Shown: piece after piece, positions 23,539-38,300 of the stretch
Layout: each line of letters starts with the position of its first letter
Position numbering within the stretch: the first letter of the stretch is position 1
NCBI RefSeq assembly: GCF_964204865.1
Contig: NC_135262.1
Coordinates: forward strand, 5,766,001 to 5,830,000
DNA length: 64,000 nucleotides
DNA from: Styela clava
Taxonomy: Eukaryota; Chordata; Ascidiacea; Stolidobranchia; Styelidae
Direction of reading: 5' to 3'
Notes under the pieces: generated by a model
Database searches by the model: none
What the model saw: the letters and a program-made list of their open reading frames with translations, nothing else
Told to the model about the DNA's origin: nothing
Position numbers and translations under genes: made by a program

Positions 23539-25320
23539 ATGCATCAAGCAGAAAAATTTAAAGCTTGTTTCAGTTGTGGTTCGTTATTTTTATCTGATGT
23601 TGGTGTGAAGATAAAACTATTAGAATTCAAATCTTTACCCAGGGAAACCGCCAAAACTTTTACTGAATACTTGTTCTCTGTTCTCGGAAAAGTTGTTGGA
23701 TTCTGTGCGGATAACTGCAACACCAACTTTGGAGGCGTAAAAAGACGAAAAACAAATAATGCTTTATTTTTAAAACTAAAAGAAGTATAACCGGTATAGA
23801 TTGTGCGGCTCATGTAGTTCAACACTGCACTGCGATGCCCTTTCCAACATGCCGTAGATACTTTGCCTGTTTGTGTTGTTGTCAGAATGTATGAATATTT
23901 TTACATTCACACTGTCCGAGTAACAGAGCAGAAACCATTCTGCGATTTTGTTGATATTGAATATCAACGGCTATTACAGCATGGCAACACTCGGTTTCTC
24001 TTTTTATTATCTGCTTTGCAAAGGATTACGGAAATGTTTGAAAGCTTGATAAGTTATTCAATTTCTCAAGAAGGATGTCCTACTCTTATGCTTAAATGTT
24101 CCAACGTACGAACTTCACTTGAAATTTGTCCTTTGCCAGCTCACCTACTTCAGCAAAATTATTTTAATTTTGGAAAAAGATAATAGTAATGCCGTAGATC
24201 AGGGGTCGGCAACCTGAGGCCCCTGGCCGGATCCGGCCCGCAGAGTATTATAATCCGGCTCGTGACGCCTCACTGAATTATAGTAACAAAACAGCCGTTT
24301 TGACGATTATATTTTTCAAACTAAATTATATTATAACCTTACAAGTATATAATTCACAATTACTCGTTTAATGTGCCTATAATTTAATTATAATTAGACA
24401 AATGGCAACAAAACGCAGAAAAGTTGATGTTAAGTGCAAATGGTTCAATGGCGCTGAAAATATTCAAATGGAATTTCTTGAGATGCAATGAAGAAATAAA
24501 TCTATATTGTATTCGAGAGATGTATTACGGCTTGATTTTTATTATAAAAAGTATCATCCGTTCGGTTTCAGTTTTCTAAAAATATGTGCGGCCCGCCAAT
24601 GACTCGCAACCCTTAATTTTGGTCCGCGATCGACAAAAGGTTGCCGATCCCTGCCGTTGATGTCAGAGGTGAAGCTAAATTTGAAGGAAAAAGGGTAAAG
24701 TCTGGTAATTCCGTCGCAATCACTTGTACTTCTGAAATCCTTGGAACGCTCTGACGAAATCGACGTAACTCTATTTAAAAAGAATGTTTGCGATTTTTAC
24801 GAGAAATGTCTATCGTAGCTGCATGATGAAGCCTACAATGCTGTCAGGCCAAACATATGAACAAATTTGAAGGGTGAAATAAACTGGACTGAAGTGTTTG
24901 GTCTTCAAAATTGATAAATGATATATATGTTTGGTTGGCTAGTCAGATTTTGAATAGCAATGCACTTTTCGACAAATACCGATGAAGAGATATTTATCTG
25001 AGCATGGTTCAAATGCAATTTAGCTTACTTTGCCGGTTGAAATTAAGTGGACAGAGATGTTTAACGTTTTTTCTAACAGAAATATTAGCATTTCGAATTT
25101 GCAGAAACTCGTAGATTTTGTTTGCCGGAACATCGGCATCTGTTGAACGGATTTTCTCCATTGTTAAAAATTTTTGATCCGAAAGCAGGTTCAGAATGCA
25201 AGAAGAATATATAAAAGCACTCGTGACCTGCAAATTTAATGATGATGTCTCTTGTTATCAGTTTTATGAAAAAATCAGAACATGAATTTTTGAGAAGGGT
25301 TCCATCTGCGGACAATACTT
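23539..25320 (+). pseudogene. hAT transposase relic
   Basis: Fragments in two or more frames resemble one hAT-type transposase: GKVVGFCADNCNTNFGG (about 23686), IDCAAHVVQHC after a frameshift and stops near 23790, then FCDFVDIEYQRLLQHGNTRF (about 23942), and after the nested MITE a C-terminal dimerisation segment ASVERIFSIVKNF interrupted by a stop (about 25125-25190). The C-A-D-N and VERxFS motifs are characteristic of hAT proteins. Stops, frameshifts and the 454-bp insertion make it non-functional. Confidence 0.75.
24200..24653. mobile_element. hAT MITE inserted in hAT transposase relic
   Basis: 454 bp with inverted ends CAGGGGTCGGCAACCT and AGGTTGCCGATCCCTG. Flanks CCGTAGAT (24192-24199) and CCGTTGAT (24654-24661) agree at 7 of 8 positions. 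Subterminal CCGGCCCGC and GCGGCCCGCC are typical of this MITE type. Confidence 0.85.
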
Positions 25321-25516
25321 TGGTCTAAATAAATAATACAAACAATTTTTTTTGTGTTTTTCCTAATTCAATGATCAGTAGAGATTTAGAGCCGTATATA
25401 CCCTTAATGACATGGTAGACGTTTCAATATTACAAAGACTGGCAATCGACCGAATGTTTGCCAAATCGCACCGTCCCGGTTTTTTGTTTCAGATTTATGG
25501 TAAGCCTAATGCTACG

Positions 25517-28500
25517 GTAAGGAATAATAGATAAGATAAAACTGGAGAGCGAGAAACGATCACAACATGGCGAAAGCAGGTTTTGTGTGGAGCAACGACA
25601 CTCATCCTTACTTTGTATTCTTGTGTCATAATAGTGTCTATCGCTGCGTGTTGTTTTTCGCCTGTTTTGAGATTGTGTTCGATCTGAGTTGATGAATGGA
25701 TCTAAATTAATCGCATTACAGGGTAATACGGAGAAGGGTAATACGACGCTTACTCGTGGCTTTTGCTTCGCACAAGGCTGGATAAAAGCAGTCACTGATA
25801 TATTAATAGTTTAATAATTAAACTATTTAAAGAATCTCTCTACTGCAGACTTAATTCGCTGTCGAAGTTATCCAAGGTATACAAGCGAGCATTTTCATTT
25901 AGCTCGATTGGTTCATTTGGTGAAAGGATTATTGATAGCAAGCCAGGGAAAGTCAGTTTTCAGTAAATCGCTGAAGAATAGAGAAAAATAGTGTTGGAAA
26001 TAGCGTAATAATTTATGTCTCGCTGCAAATGCCGCAAAATTGCAATATAGAAAATGTTGAAATTTAAATACAAGTATACAGGTCACAGGTGCAAATGTAG
26101 ATGGGTGCAAAGATAATCGAACCGTTTTTCGACACCCGATCGAGAGATTTAACGATGAGTTTTCGCGACGAATCGGAACCAAAAAAGCGAAAAGTGTGAT
26201 TAGTCGGCGTCAAGACGACGCCGGGGCGAATCAATATTCTTCTGTGTTGAATGTAGTAGTATATATTCACGGTTGAATACATCAAAAGTCATATTTGCCT
26301 TGCCACTGAATCCTTTAAGAAGGTTTCTTCTCACCTTGTGTGTAATTACTCTTTTTGTTATTTGTCCATTTGGGAATCACGATGGCCGAATGGACTATTT
26401 TTATGACATCATGTACATCATGAAATTAAAAATTCTTGGCGTTTTATGCCCTTTTTGTAAACTGAGTTACGATACATTAAAGATGAAACAAAAAAATTTC
26501 ATTTCATTTTTTACTGTCACAGTCACAACGCGAATGGTTTTTAGAAGGAATCGTCCAGGATTGGCCTCGTAAACAATGGATACCGGCCGGGCACTTTATA
26601 TTTTCCGCTATCGCTAATGTTCGCAAGATTAATTTTTGGGTGAAACATGACTCTGCGCAGCATATTTTGAGAAGAAACTAACATTCTGATCAAAAGAGCA
26701 ATGACTATTAAATTTTACCACAAAAATTAGGTGAGATAGGATCGCGTTGCAACAATATTACAAACCCACTAGCATTATATTATTTATAGACTTGCATTTT
26801 TGATAAGACTGGATCGCATTTTAGAAAATGGGCTTGACAAAGATAGTAATGCTGACCTAATAATTAATCCTAATATCCGTCGCGCGTGGTCGTGCGTCAC
26901 CTATCGAATGTCGGTAATATTTAACAAGAAAACAGAAATCCGTCAAAGATTACGAAGCCGGAGCTGTCAAATATTACACAAATAAATGAATTAAACATAA
27001 ACAGTTTAATCATATGCCAAATGTCACTGTGAATTTACTTATTCAACTGAATAGGATATATTTACATCATATTAGATATGCTAACCCGGACAAAGAAAAT
27101 GCGCACAAACAACCTCTGTGTTAAGTTGCATTGTCTTGCAAGGTCTTACTCATAACACGGCCTGCGCGAATCTGCAAGCGATTAGGCAAATAGTGAAAAG
27201 AATAAAAGACTGCCGAGCGACGAAGTATGTGTTCTTAACCTAATTCGTTAGTCGTAAAAGCAACGGAACGGCCCATCCTGTTTTGATGAAATTACATAAA
27301 GAGAAAGGTGCGTTTGAGACGAGCCAATCAGGCCGTCGCAACGTGCTAAGCAACTCTATTTTGGAGATGTTCACTAGTTTTGCTCACAGATTGGGCGAAA
27401 CTAATAGTTGTAGTGAGGGGTGTGTAATTTTTTTCTATATATATAACTATACTTATTGGCTTATATATTGATACGGTTGGATTTTTGATAGATAAATATA
27501 TGCTATAACAATATATTAATCACATAATTTATAAAAGTAATTCAAAGCTGTAGCCGTATTTTGTATGATTATTTAACGATGATAATGTTTACCCCTCAAG
27601 CCGGCAAAATGGTTTCGCCTGATCAGCTGTTAAGGGCATCAGCTGTTGAAGCGTAACGTAGCAAGCTCATTCCAAAACATTGCTCGGGTCGGACGGACGT
27701 TCTTTCGCTCTCTTTCGCGTTTTTAATTATCTTTTGAAGTTTCCGATTTCATTATTCATGTAATACCCTCTTTCGATTCTCTCTTTGATATACTTTAGCG
27801 AACACTCGCATGCATTAACCTTGCAGAAAAATATAGCTTCGGGCGAGTGACCTTTAATAATAAAGAAAATTATTTATAATGTAATGTTCACGTGTCATAT
27901 TTCTTCATATCTTTTGCTTTCACTGCCGCGAAATTCTATTGTTTCTCGTTGCCGAATTATGCTTATGCTCAAAATGCTGGAATGTGTGTGCTTTCAACTA
28001 GGATTTGTCATTATTGATTTAAGGATCGTTATATTCATTAATCCAGGAGTGAAGTTCCCTGACTAAAGCTAATTAAAAGATAACAAATATACTTTAAATG
28101 AGTCAGATTTTTTACATCTACATATTGCATGAATTTAAGCTATCTCTCTTCTACTGTTCTAGTGCTTATTATACTGTTGTTTAGGAGTGGAAAAGTACAG
28201 TAATTGATATACCAAGTAATACCCTGCCTGAACAAGAGGAAATTTCTTGTCAAAAATCTGCCCTAGCAAGTTTTTTAATTTTATAACGGAATAAAATTAG
28301 AAGTGTCATGTAAAACAATTTATACTTGTTCATGTTTAGGTAATATAGTTTACTAAGATAGTATTGTAATACTCCTCTTGTAATATGCAATGTTAATATC
28401 GATCTGTTGTCTTCGGACGAGTTATTTCTTATTAGACTATTGCATTTAGTATTGAACACTTAATATTATTGATTTCTCTCCTCTGTCGGTCTGTCTATTC

Positions 28501-29393
28501 GAACTTCATATTGCATCAGGGTACACAGTATCAAGAGTTAGACGAAAGTTCTCTTCTCCAAGATAGATATTATACCACAATCTCTGTCTGAATTGCGCAA
28601 TAATTTAATCTGAAAGATCTTAGTTTCAGATTTAGATAGAAATTTACTTTTGTATTATTCTGTACGAAATAGAATCATAAAAATTTTACTGTACAGACTA
28701 ATTCAATCCTAATGGTGCCCTCTCCCAAATTATTTTTGTTTTCTGGAATAGAATTTTGGCAGGTTGAAGTATAGTGCACTCGTTTAGTTATTTTCAAAAA
28801 CTTCAGTTTTTTGGAATTCATAACCTTGCTGTTTTTTCCTATCGTGTTGACTTGGGCTGCTTCAAGTATATGGTCAATCAGTGTTTGCTGGCACATATTT
28901 CACAGTGCTATATTTTTTTATAGTGTCAGTAGCTTCTGGCACGTTAGTGTTTGCCGCAAATTTCTTCTGCAACCACCTCTTTTGCTTTGAGCAACTTTAC
29001 TTGTATAAAAAATACTGTTTGTAAATTTGAATAAAAATTGAAGGAATGAAACTACTAACATTCCCAATATGGTTCAAAAATATATCTAAAAGTTATCAAT
29101 TCAGGGTTTGAGATAATACCGGTAATTAGACTTGGCTAAAAATGATGCTATATGAATTTTTTATCAGTTGGAGAAATACAATAATTTCCGATATCAAAAT
29201 TGTTCATTTATTTTTTCACAGTTATAGACACAATTTCCTATTGTACGAAACATGCTATTAGTTTATGAAATCTCCCTTCAAAGCTTTAATGTGGTATATT
29301 TATTACGAAATTTAACAATACATTCCTCGCAACGAAATTCATCTTAGCCTCTGCTGAAAGCTTGCATAAGTTTGTTATACAGCAGAAGAAGAG
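25517..29393. other. No gene recognised; upstream region of Atos
   Basis: AT-rich with several short open frames lacking any family resemblance. The 5' leader and promoter of the Atos gene should lie in the right part; an AG acceptor-like ATACAGCAG precedes its start codon at 29394, so part of the leader may be spliced. Confidence 0.4.
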
Positions 29394-32300
29394 ATGGCAG
29401 TAAGCAGGGCGGGGCTGAGTGAAGGAGACTTTTTTACGAGCTTAGGAATGCTGATTATACAAGGCCGAAAGTGGGATGCTTTCCGACGAACAAGAGGACG
29501 AGGACTTCACTGCCCTACTGTTCGAAATTCATCGCCACCTCACCATCAGTGCTCACCTAGTAATGTAGAAGTAAGTTACGATTTTACAAATAATTTTGAT
29601 CTACAATGAAGTACAATTTTCTGTAGCTACATTTTGTATGCAAGTTCTGAACACCTATTTCTGGCAACAGTCATTTTATAAAATATTCAAACTGTTATTT
29701 TATCATGTTTATCTTTTTCAAAAATACTATTTTTGAGACTCATTTTTATCATATTTAGTCAAATATAAAACAATTGATTTTGTCATTTTGCATATTTTCT
29801 GTCACATGACTCTTAATTGGGATTGGTGGCCAATTCTTACTTTAGATAATGATATATATTTCCTGTTTCATTAAAGTTCTGAGCATTAAGATCAATACAC
29901 ATTTAAGTATCTTAGATACGGTAAATTGTTATATATGTAGGATAAATTCTAAATAAAGTGGTTTAACATCATAAAAATGTGGAGCAGAAGTAGGCCAAGG
30001 AACATTATTTCGATTTTATTTAATTTAATGAATGTTTCATATAATATATAGTACCGTAGTTTATAATACTCTCTGGAGATAACAGAATAAAATATATTAC
30101 CATCATTTCAAATAATTATGTTCTTAGATAGCCAGGTATTATTAATAATAAGGCGTTGCTATGGTTCTGTTCCTAAAAATGGCCGGAAGTGAGTTCTCCG
30201 TCCTTTATTTTAATGATACCCGGAAATTGTTATCTATTTATTACTCTCGATCTAATATGGACCTAGGCTCAATAAAGTTTTTATTTAACTGAGTGGTAGA
30301 CAACGTAAGCATATGGTTGTGGGATTATACTGTAAAGGAAACAAAACTAGGCCAGTATTGCTCGAATAAGCTCTGGCCAGCATTTGAGTAATGGTTGCAT
30401 AAGTTTGTTAATGAGACATCAGCAAATGTGAAATGTGCGGTTATCATCAGTAATATCATTAATACATTTTGTAAAAATATTTCTCAACTGGTGATTTCAA
30501 ACGTTGTAATACTTTTTGAAATATCCTTTGATGATTCAACAAACCTCCAATATTTTGAAAAAGCTGTTTTTACAAAATTAGGTAATCGTATATTTTTGAA
30601 TTTTAAACTCCTGTAACTTTTTTCATTGAAATTATTTGGTGAATATTCCTTCAAATTATGATTAGATATCAGAATAAAAATATCTGTATTTATAATAATT
30701 TCAAATAAAGCTTTATCTTTTGTCCTAAACCCTTGATATGAAGTCCAATTTTTTCTATTTCCAATTTTGTTTTTGAATTAAGATCCTTTGCTAAAAAGGT
30801 CTAGCAATTCTTTAAATGATTCATCATCGCAATTTTTGTTTCATATTTTTCCATGAATTTATTTTCAATCGGGTATCTCCATTGTTTGACTATGCAAGAA
30901 TACAATGCAATGTAGAAACTAATGACGCAGCTAACTGATGTCATTTCCTGTTGTAGAAAGTCGTCAATGTTGTCATGAATGTATCATTTAACTCATCAAC
31001 TCAGTTCATGTGACTGCGCTAATAACCTTATTTGGGCTCCTATGATATACAGGATTACAGGTATCAGGAATACCCATAACTACAAAGTTAGATACTAAAT
31101 ACAGCCATTTACATGAATAAAATTCCCCTCATCCAATTCTTTTTGTTTTTTATTATTTTATAGCAAAATGGCTTTGAGTGTTCATGTTTTGTGATAGGTG
31201 TGCCGCGAATATTTAAGAGCTCAATAGCGTGCCACGATATAAAAAAGGGTGGGAACCACTGCTATAGAGCAGTGCTTTAGAGCTAATAACCAGTATAATT
31301 AATCAAAGCTTTCTACATCTTTTCACGACCCACTAAGCTTCCTTTTGTGACCCACCATTGGGTCGCTACCCATAGTTTGGGAACCGCTGCTTTAGAGTAT
31401 TGCCCAGAAATTTATTTTGTTTCGAAATATTCTAATTTGATTCTATTTTGCAGGAATGCCATATTTACTAAGAAAAACAGTAATTTCGGCTATTTTTATT
31501 TTGTAAAACTAGACAAAATTCATGATTTCACTGTGATATAGCCTGATCACATTTACAAAAATTCTTAAAAATATATCTTCTTAAATATCTTTAAATTTCC
31601 AAGTACATTTTAAAAGACCATCGACTGGTGATTATTTTTATTTTGGTTTTAGGTGCATCTACTGTATAAATTTGTTAGTCACTTTCTGACTGAACAATAA
31701 GTAAAATTCAGTTTCAAGTGCTTGTTTGACTGACTTTAAAATAGCTAAGTATTGTCCAAACCTTCCCTATTCAGTTATTTTAAGAGGTGCTTAAAAACTT
31801 ATCTCCAGTGACACGTTTATATTATTTTTGGACAAGTTTTGAAAATAACAGTACTGTGTCAGTATAAACATGTGGCTTTATTATATTGTAGCCATTATAT
31901 TGTCATGAGCTGTGCCTATGCTATGTCATGAATTAATGAATCATATTCCAGCTGTGAGTATTTTTAAATAATACTTATTTCAATACCCATCCTATCAGAC
32001 CTAGACCCGTTGCTTCTAATCACGTCTATTTAATATAATCCCATAATCAAATTTTGAAGGGCTGTCTTCTTATGGTCCAATGGAAAAACACAGGAATTTT
32101 CCATTAGGGTTTTACATCAACTAGGACTTTCTGTAAGTCTGAGATTTAGAGGGTAAACGGGATTAAGTTCTTAGTGTATCATTAAGGTATGTGGAATAAG
32201 TACCCGACTTAAAATTTTTAAACTAATTTAACAGGAAGGTTTTTTTCTAATTATAACACAAAAATGCAAGGTATATTTGATTTTTATTTAATAGCTATCA

Positions 32301-35300
32301 TAAAAATATTTTGACTCATACAAATTCACATAATCCATTTAAAATTTCCGATCTATTCAATTATATTGATGTTTCAGTTTTATTTCCTCTATTGAAGTGA
32401 CATCCATGACATCATAGATTTAGGTTAGTCATACAATGATGTCATAGTCAAATATACTCACTGAATTATTGCATCATCTTTTGCAACTTGAAATAATGCT
32501 GTTGTTCACCTTACCATTACCGAAAAGTAAATAGTATCAATAATGGCCAAAAGTGAATAATTTTCAACATTATTGACCATTATTGTGCAAAAATAAGACG
32601 CAACCAAAGAAATTATCGACATACAAAATCATTATGTTCGTTATAGGCTGTATTTGAGGCTCTCCAGAAGTGTGTGTACTAATATGTAGGTTACTAATCT
32701 TGTTCGCCTACTTTACATCAAGTCATTTAAAGGGACTAAACCTATGGGCAGGGGGTATATTCACTTGGCTAACACAAACAGTCCCCAAACTCGTACTAGA
32801 ACTGAAATGGGGAAAATCGGAATAAAATTATGCCCTAACCCTAACCTGGTACACATACTACGGGAGTACCACATTTAAATTACTAGACACAAGGTGTACC
32901 TCTATCAATGTTCGACCTTCATGCCTTATATTTGAACATTGCCCTCTTGTTTTGATTGAGCTTCGCCCTGCTGTGAACCTCTCAAATTTAAATGACCTAT
33001 TTAAATCAATATTCAGCAATGTGATTTATTGTTTCATGTTAGTATAATCTGCATCATGAATACTGCAATTCGTCATTACAAATTATTTATATATTGGTCA
33101 TCAATGAATAGTTGGTATTCTAATGTAATATATATGTAAAGGTATATTAAAATATCAACATTATTGCCAGGTTTATTTTTTGATAAGGAAATACTGAAAC
33201 TGAAATACAAATTTATAGCTATAGATTTGAATTAAAATTTAAAGTTTGACATGGACATTGTCATCATAATATTCAAAATTATTCAACTATAATACTTTAG
33301 GAAATGCATGCAAATTTTCTATTGTTTAATTAAGGTATTGCCATACTAATATATGAGGTGTTGATACTCGTATAAGCGTTAATGAGCATCTGATCTATCA
33401 CATGAAAAGCAGTTGGTATATTTTGAAGGTTTGCCAAAGGTTAATTTGAAATAGCAATAAATAATTTAATAATTTCTAATATCCAATTTCCTGTTATATA
33501 TTTTAATAAATTTTTATTCCCTTTATTAATAAAATTTAATGCCAGTATTTTAGAAATATATTCATTATGTATTTTTGTTATAAATTCAATATGTCACAAC
33601 TCACAGTCATTGAGTTACAAATGATGACAACAATATTTTTTTCTTTAAAATTCTCTTATTTATTTCACCATTTATTCACATTATTGATTGATTTGGTAAT
33701 TTTCTTCCTTGTTTTCATATATGAATTGATTACACCAATACAATATAGGTACGATAGCTTACCTTTATTTCTAAAATGGGACTGATAAATAAACTTATAA
33801 ATATTGTCCTGTATTTACATATAACTGGGTAATGTGTTATTATAAATCGGTAAAAAAATTTAAACTTGACATCAGTTTTATTTACCTATGAAGTTATCAA
33901 AATGAAGTTGTTGTCATGGCTTTTTATTTTATAATCATAACAAAAAAGGTATACACAGAAGAAGAGAGTGTCAATTGTCAAATACAAAGTTATTTGTCTA
34001 TTTCAGTTATACATATAACCAATAAAAAATTACCTGAAAAGAACTTCAGATTCCAACATCTGTTCCATCGTAATAAAAAAAAACAATATTTATTTGGTTT
34101 CAGTGTCAGACTGCTCTTTCCTTTCGAAATGCCATTCAAGTTATCTGGCAGTATGGGGGTGCTGTCGTCATTGATGTCATTCTGCTTCCTGAGTGTGGAC
34201 ATCAAGAGACCGATCTTCTGTTGGAAAAGTGGTTGATCCAACCAACTGATGAGTAAGATAATTTGTTACAATTTAATTCAACTTTTGACTTATTTCATGT
34301 TATTTTGATGTGATAAATAAGAATAATATATTCTCTTTCCACGAAAAAAGCCAGAATATTTATGAGCATGCTGCATATTTCAACTTCAGATCTTAGTTTA
34401 ACTTCTTCAGAAAAAACAAGATATAACCTAATAAAACAGCCACTTCTGTCTGAGGAAGTCAAATGATAGATTTAACGAAAGATCACAAATATACTTGCTA
34501 TTTCGTGAAAAGAGATTACTGTATGTTATTATCATTTATTACATTACCGGTAATTCCATCTCACAGCCACTTTTAGTTCTGAAGTAGAAAAGTAAACAAG
34601 GAGAAATGGCCTGCAGTTTATTACACATTATCCTAGTAGGCCTACACTCTGTATTGGTTTATTTCGATGTATTGAAGTCTATTGGTTTTTGCAAGGGATT
34701 GTTTTGGGCCCTGATAGTCATTTTTCTTGACAGATTTAATATATTGTTTCAGGAACTCAACCATACCTGAATTGTCTCTTATGCAAGCTATCGACTCCAC
34801 GATTCACTTCTCTCAGTTATGTTCTTGGTGGTCTTCTACTAATGGCTGCCAACCCAGAAATATTCAATACAAAGTATATGAACATAACGAATCGGAGTCG
34901 GATTTGAAATTTGTAGAGTCTCCTATAAACCATAACTTTATGATCAGCAACGGTGTCAAAGTATGTTTGCAATATTTGCCTCGACAGAAAAACATTCCCG
35001 AATTACAGTGCCTTTGTTGCTGTCACAATATTGGGCCTCAACAACAAATGGAAGTTGGTAGCCCCAGTCGCGGCAGAAGTTTTGCCCACAGGGGTCCGAG
35101 GCGGGGGTCAAGACATTCTTCTGCGTCATCAGATAGCTTGTCACCCTCTGTATCAAGGGTTGATGTCTCACCGTACGGGTCCCCGCTACTGTCGCCATAC
35201 CAACGAACATCACTGTCATCTTCTTCCTCATCTCGTGGGTCATCTCGTACTGTCAGTCCTTGTGTTAGTCGATCCCCTTCTGAACGAAGCATTATCAAGG

Positions 35301-38300
35301 CGTTTGAAACTCACAGACTAATGGAGGAAACAGAACAGCAAACAAATGAGAACAGTATCGTTAGTCGGAACGATTCAGGCTTTATCGATATTGCAACGAG
35401 AGATGGCGTTACCATAAATCAAGATGAAGAACTCGCAAATCAATTAGATTCGTTAAGCGATAGTGACTTGTCTGATGATTATGTAATTGATGGCCCTGTC
35501 GGGTCACCGGGGTTGGTTGGAACACCCATCGCTTCTCCAGACGACGTTAGAGTACAGATGTTGCAAAGTACGTACGCAGGTTGGCATTGTCGCCATCCTG
35601 CTTTTGATAGACTGATGGGAGAGGCGACAGGAACACGGGACCGCACTCGCCATTCCAGTCTCGATTCAGCTGTAAGCAATCTAGAACGACTGGATTTGCG
35701 TACTCGAAGACAACTTAGTCGAACTAACAGTGATGGAAAAGATTTTGCAAATCTAAGAGTAAATTGCTCTAAAGACTCTGAAAAAGAATTTTTTATAAGA
35801 GATATAAAGAAACGATATAAGTTGATAAGCCCTAATCAGGTTGAAAATGATGAAACACAACACTGTAGTCAAAATAATACATTTTATGCATCTTTTCTTT
35901 CGAATCACAAAACGTCATCGGAGAATTCCGATACAATTTTAGACTTCAGTACCTCACCTGATGATTTTAGCTCAAATTTTACAGATTTTGAATTTTCTCA
36001 ATTCCAATTGAACAGCACACCAACCACCATTGGTTTTGTAACTATGGCTCGGCCAATGAGTCTCGACTTACCCCAAACTTCAAAACATTATTTCGACACT
36101 GAATTTGATAATTCTCACATCAAAGGAAAAGCCAATAAAGAGAATCCTATCCAAATTGATATCACAACAAATGAAACACAGCATGAAAGAGATATTGATT
36201 ATCACGGAATTGATGAAACTCCAGCATATAAATCATCCAGGCCACCATTCCAAGGAGCGATGAGTCTCGAAAAGAAGTGTGACATGCCAACAATTACTAC
36301 CTCAGACAATTTTTCTCTTCAAATCGGGAAAACTATTTTAAATGAATATGAACAGGAAGAAAATAATTCAGAGGTAAAGTTTTTTTTTTTTTTTACCTCG
36401 TAAATTTAGTCAAAATCTTTAATTTTCAAAATTACTTTTATTGGGGCATATGCTTCATTTAAGAGTGTTGGCTTGGTGGGCTTCCATGTACGGTGTTCAC
36501 ATTATTCTATTGTTAGAAAATTCAATGGCTGATTTAAAATAAAATCCCTTTTGTAAGAAATGGAGTTTTCGTGGTGTAAAATTTTAGCCATCAATGTGTA
36601 TAAATTCTACAAATATGAGATATTTACAATTTCAAATAACAATGTTCTCGTTACATCAAGGATATACCTGTCCAAATATCTTAATATTTCTGGTTTTCGT
36701 CTTCCAATTAAATTTTATATTGAATACATCACTTAGGGTAAATTGGATAATTCTAAACACAAAAACATTAATTTAAATAGAGAATCACAATTTCAGATGA
36801 CAATGTTATCATTTCGTTGAGAATATGCCTGTCCATATCTTGATATTTATGGTTTTTGTCTTCCAATTAAATTTAATATTGAATACATCACTGAAATTGG
36901 ATAATTTGAACACAAAAACAGTAATTTAAATCTGAAATAAACATAACCAATTTTTATGAATTTAATTTGAACTGATTTGTTTTGAATCTTTTCCTGCATG
37001 AGAACCAATTTAAATGCTTTAATATATATAAAAACAAAAATACGCTTTTCCAATCAGGGTTTGAGTCTTGAGTCAAAATGTTGAAAAATCAGAATATTTG
37101 TTTCTTCAAAACCTTGTTCTATAAATTAGATTAGTGATTTAAATCTCTTAACGCATAAACAAACAATAGATCATTTAATAAAAAATCAAGAAACTCGTTT
37201 GCTAAGGTTTATTTACAGTAACTTTAAGGTTATAATCTTTTACCATCTATATTTAAAGTTTACGTATTCTTGTCTTGCTAACATGGCTCAAGTGGTATTA
37301 TCTGTAATCCTTTTAACACACTTGTTTTTCAAGATAATTTACGTCTTCTTACTGATATGAAAAAATTTGTCGGTTACCCAATATAGGGGCATTGAGTAAC
37401 TATTTATAGGGAGGCCGTTTATTATGAAAATTTAATAAATAGATAGAGCATTTTAAATAGGATGTGGCTTTGCGGTAGAATAATTTATTCGAGATATCCA
37501 CAAGTTTTATGCATAAAAATTGCCAAAATTCAAGTACATGTTTTTTTATTTTTATCATGGTGCTCCAGAAGTGTGTGTACCATAATGGAGGTAACCAATT
37601 GTGTTCGTCTACACTACATCAAGTTGTGTAAAGGGACTGAAGGCTGGGCAGGGGTATATTCACTTGGCTAACACAGACAGTCCCATACTCGTAATAGAAC
37701 TAAAAGCGGAACAAAATTATGGCCTAACCCTAACCTGGTACAGACACTATGGGAGGAGTACCTTGATCATTTTTGTATTTAATGCTATTCCTTTACTCAT
37801 AATCGTAATATGTTCTATGTAGTATTTCTATGTAACTGATTTTAGAACATGTTGTTTATTATAAATAAGCGTCATCCTTTGTCTTCGAAATGTAATTAAT
37901 ATTGGCAGATACGAAAGATAAGATAAATCTTTAAATAAATAAACTAAAGACTTAATACAAATAAGATAACCTAATACAAACCTTATACACCTTACAAGAT
38001 ATTGATGAATAAAGCTTTGTTTTGGATATAAAATGAGATGTGATCAGTTATTGCTGTCTCGGTGTGCGTCATGCTTTTTTCCAGTAAGGTTTTAGCCCTC
38101 AATTATTTTTAAACTCAACCTTTTTCAAAATCACTTGGGAAGTGTAGAATAGGTGTGCTATTCAGATGAAGATTTTACAATATACAATCCGAGTGACCAA
38201 ATGTTTAGTAAATTCGATAAAGTGGATGAAATATAAAACTCGATTCTCAATCATGATTGTCTGAAAGACATACTCAAATATGTTGTAACTACCGTGCAAT

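Larger units (their letters stand above)
22924..25508 (+). mobile_element. hAT-superfamily transposon with decayed transposase
   Basis: 2585 bp between inverted ends TAGCCTTACCATA and TATGGTAAGCCTA, with CCCGG motifs just inside each end. An exact 8-bp target duplication ATGCTACG flanks it (22916-22923, 25509-25516). It encodes a frame-broken transposase on the plus strand, carries a perfect 109-bp tandem duplication (23241-23458), and is interrupted by a hAT MITE (24200-24653). The intact duplication suggests fairly recent insertion, yet the coding region is already inactive. Confidence 0.85.

Noticed and set aside
26273..26572. 99-codon frame with Met start
   Set aside because: No domain, no splice context and AT-driven hydrophobic composition.
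33567..33785. Hydrophobic 72-codon frame resembling a membrane protein
   Set aside because: Located in Atos intron 1 in very T-rich DNA; T-rich codons alone give Phe/Leu/Ile runs. No splice or family support.
34953..35679. Long alternative-frame and antisense open frames over Atos exon 3
   Set aside because: They overlap the phase-consistent Atos exon in other frames and arise from its Ser/Arg-rich codons; none has a family match.
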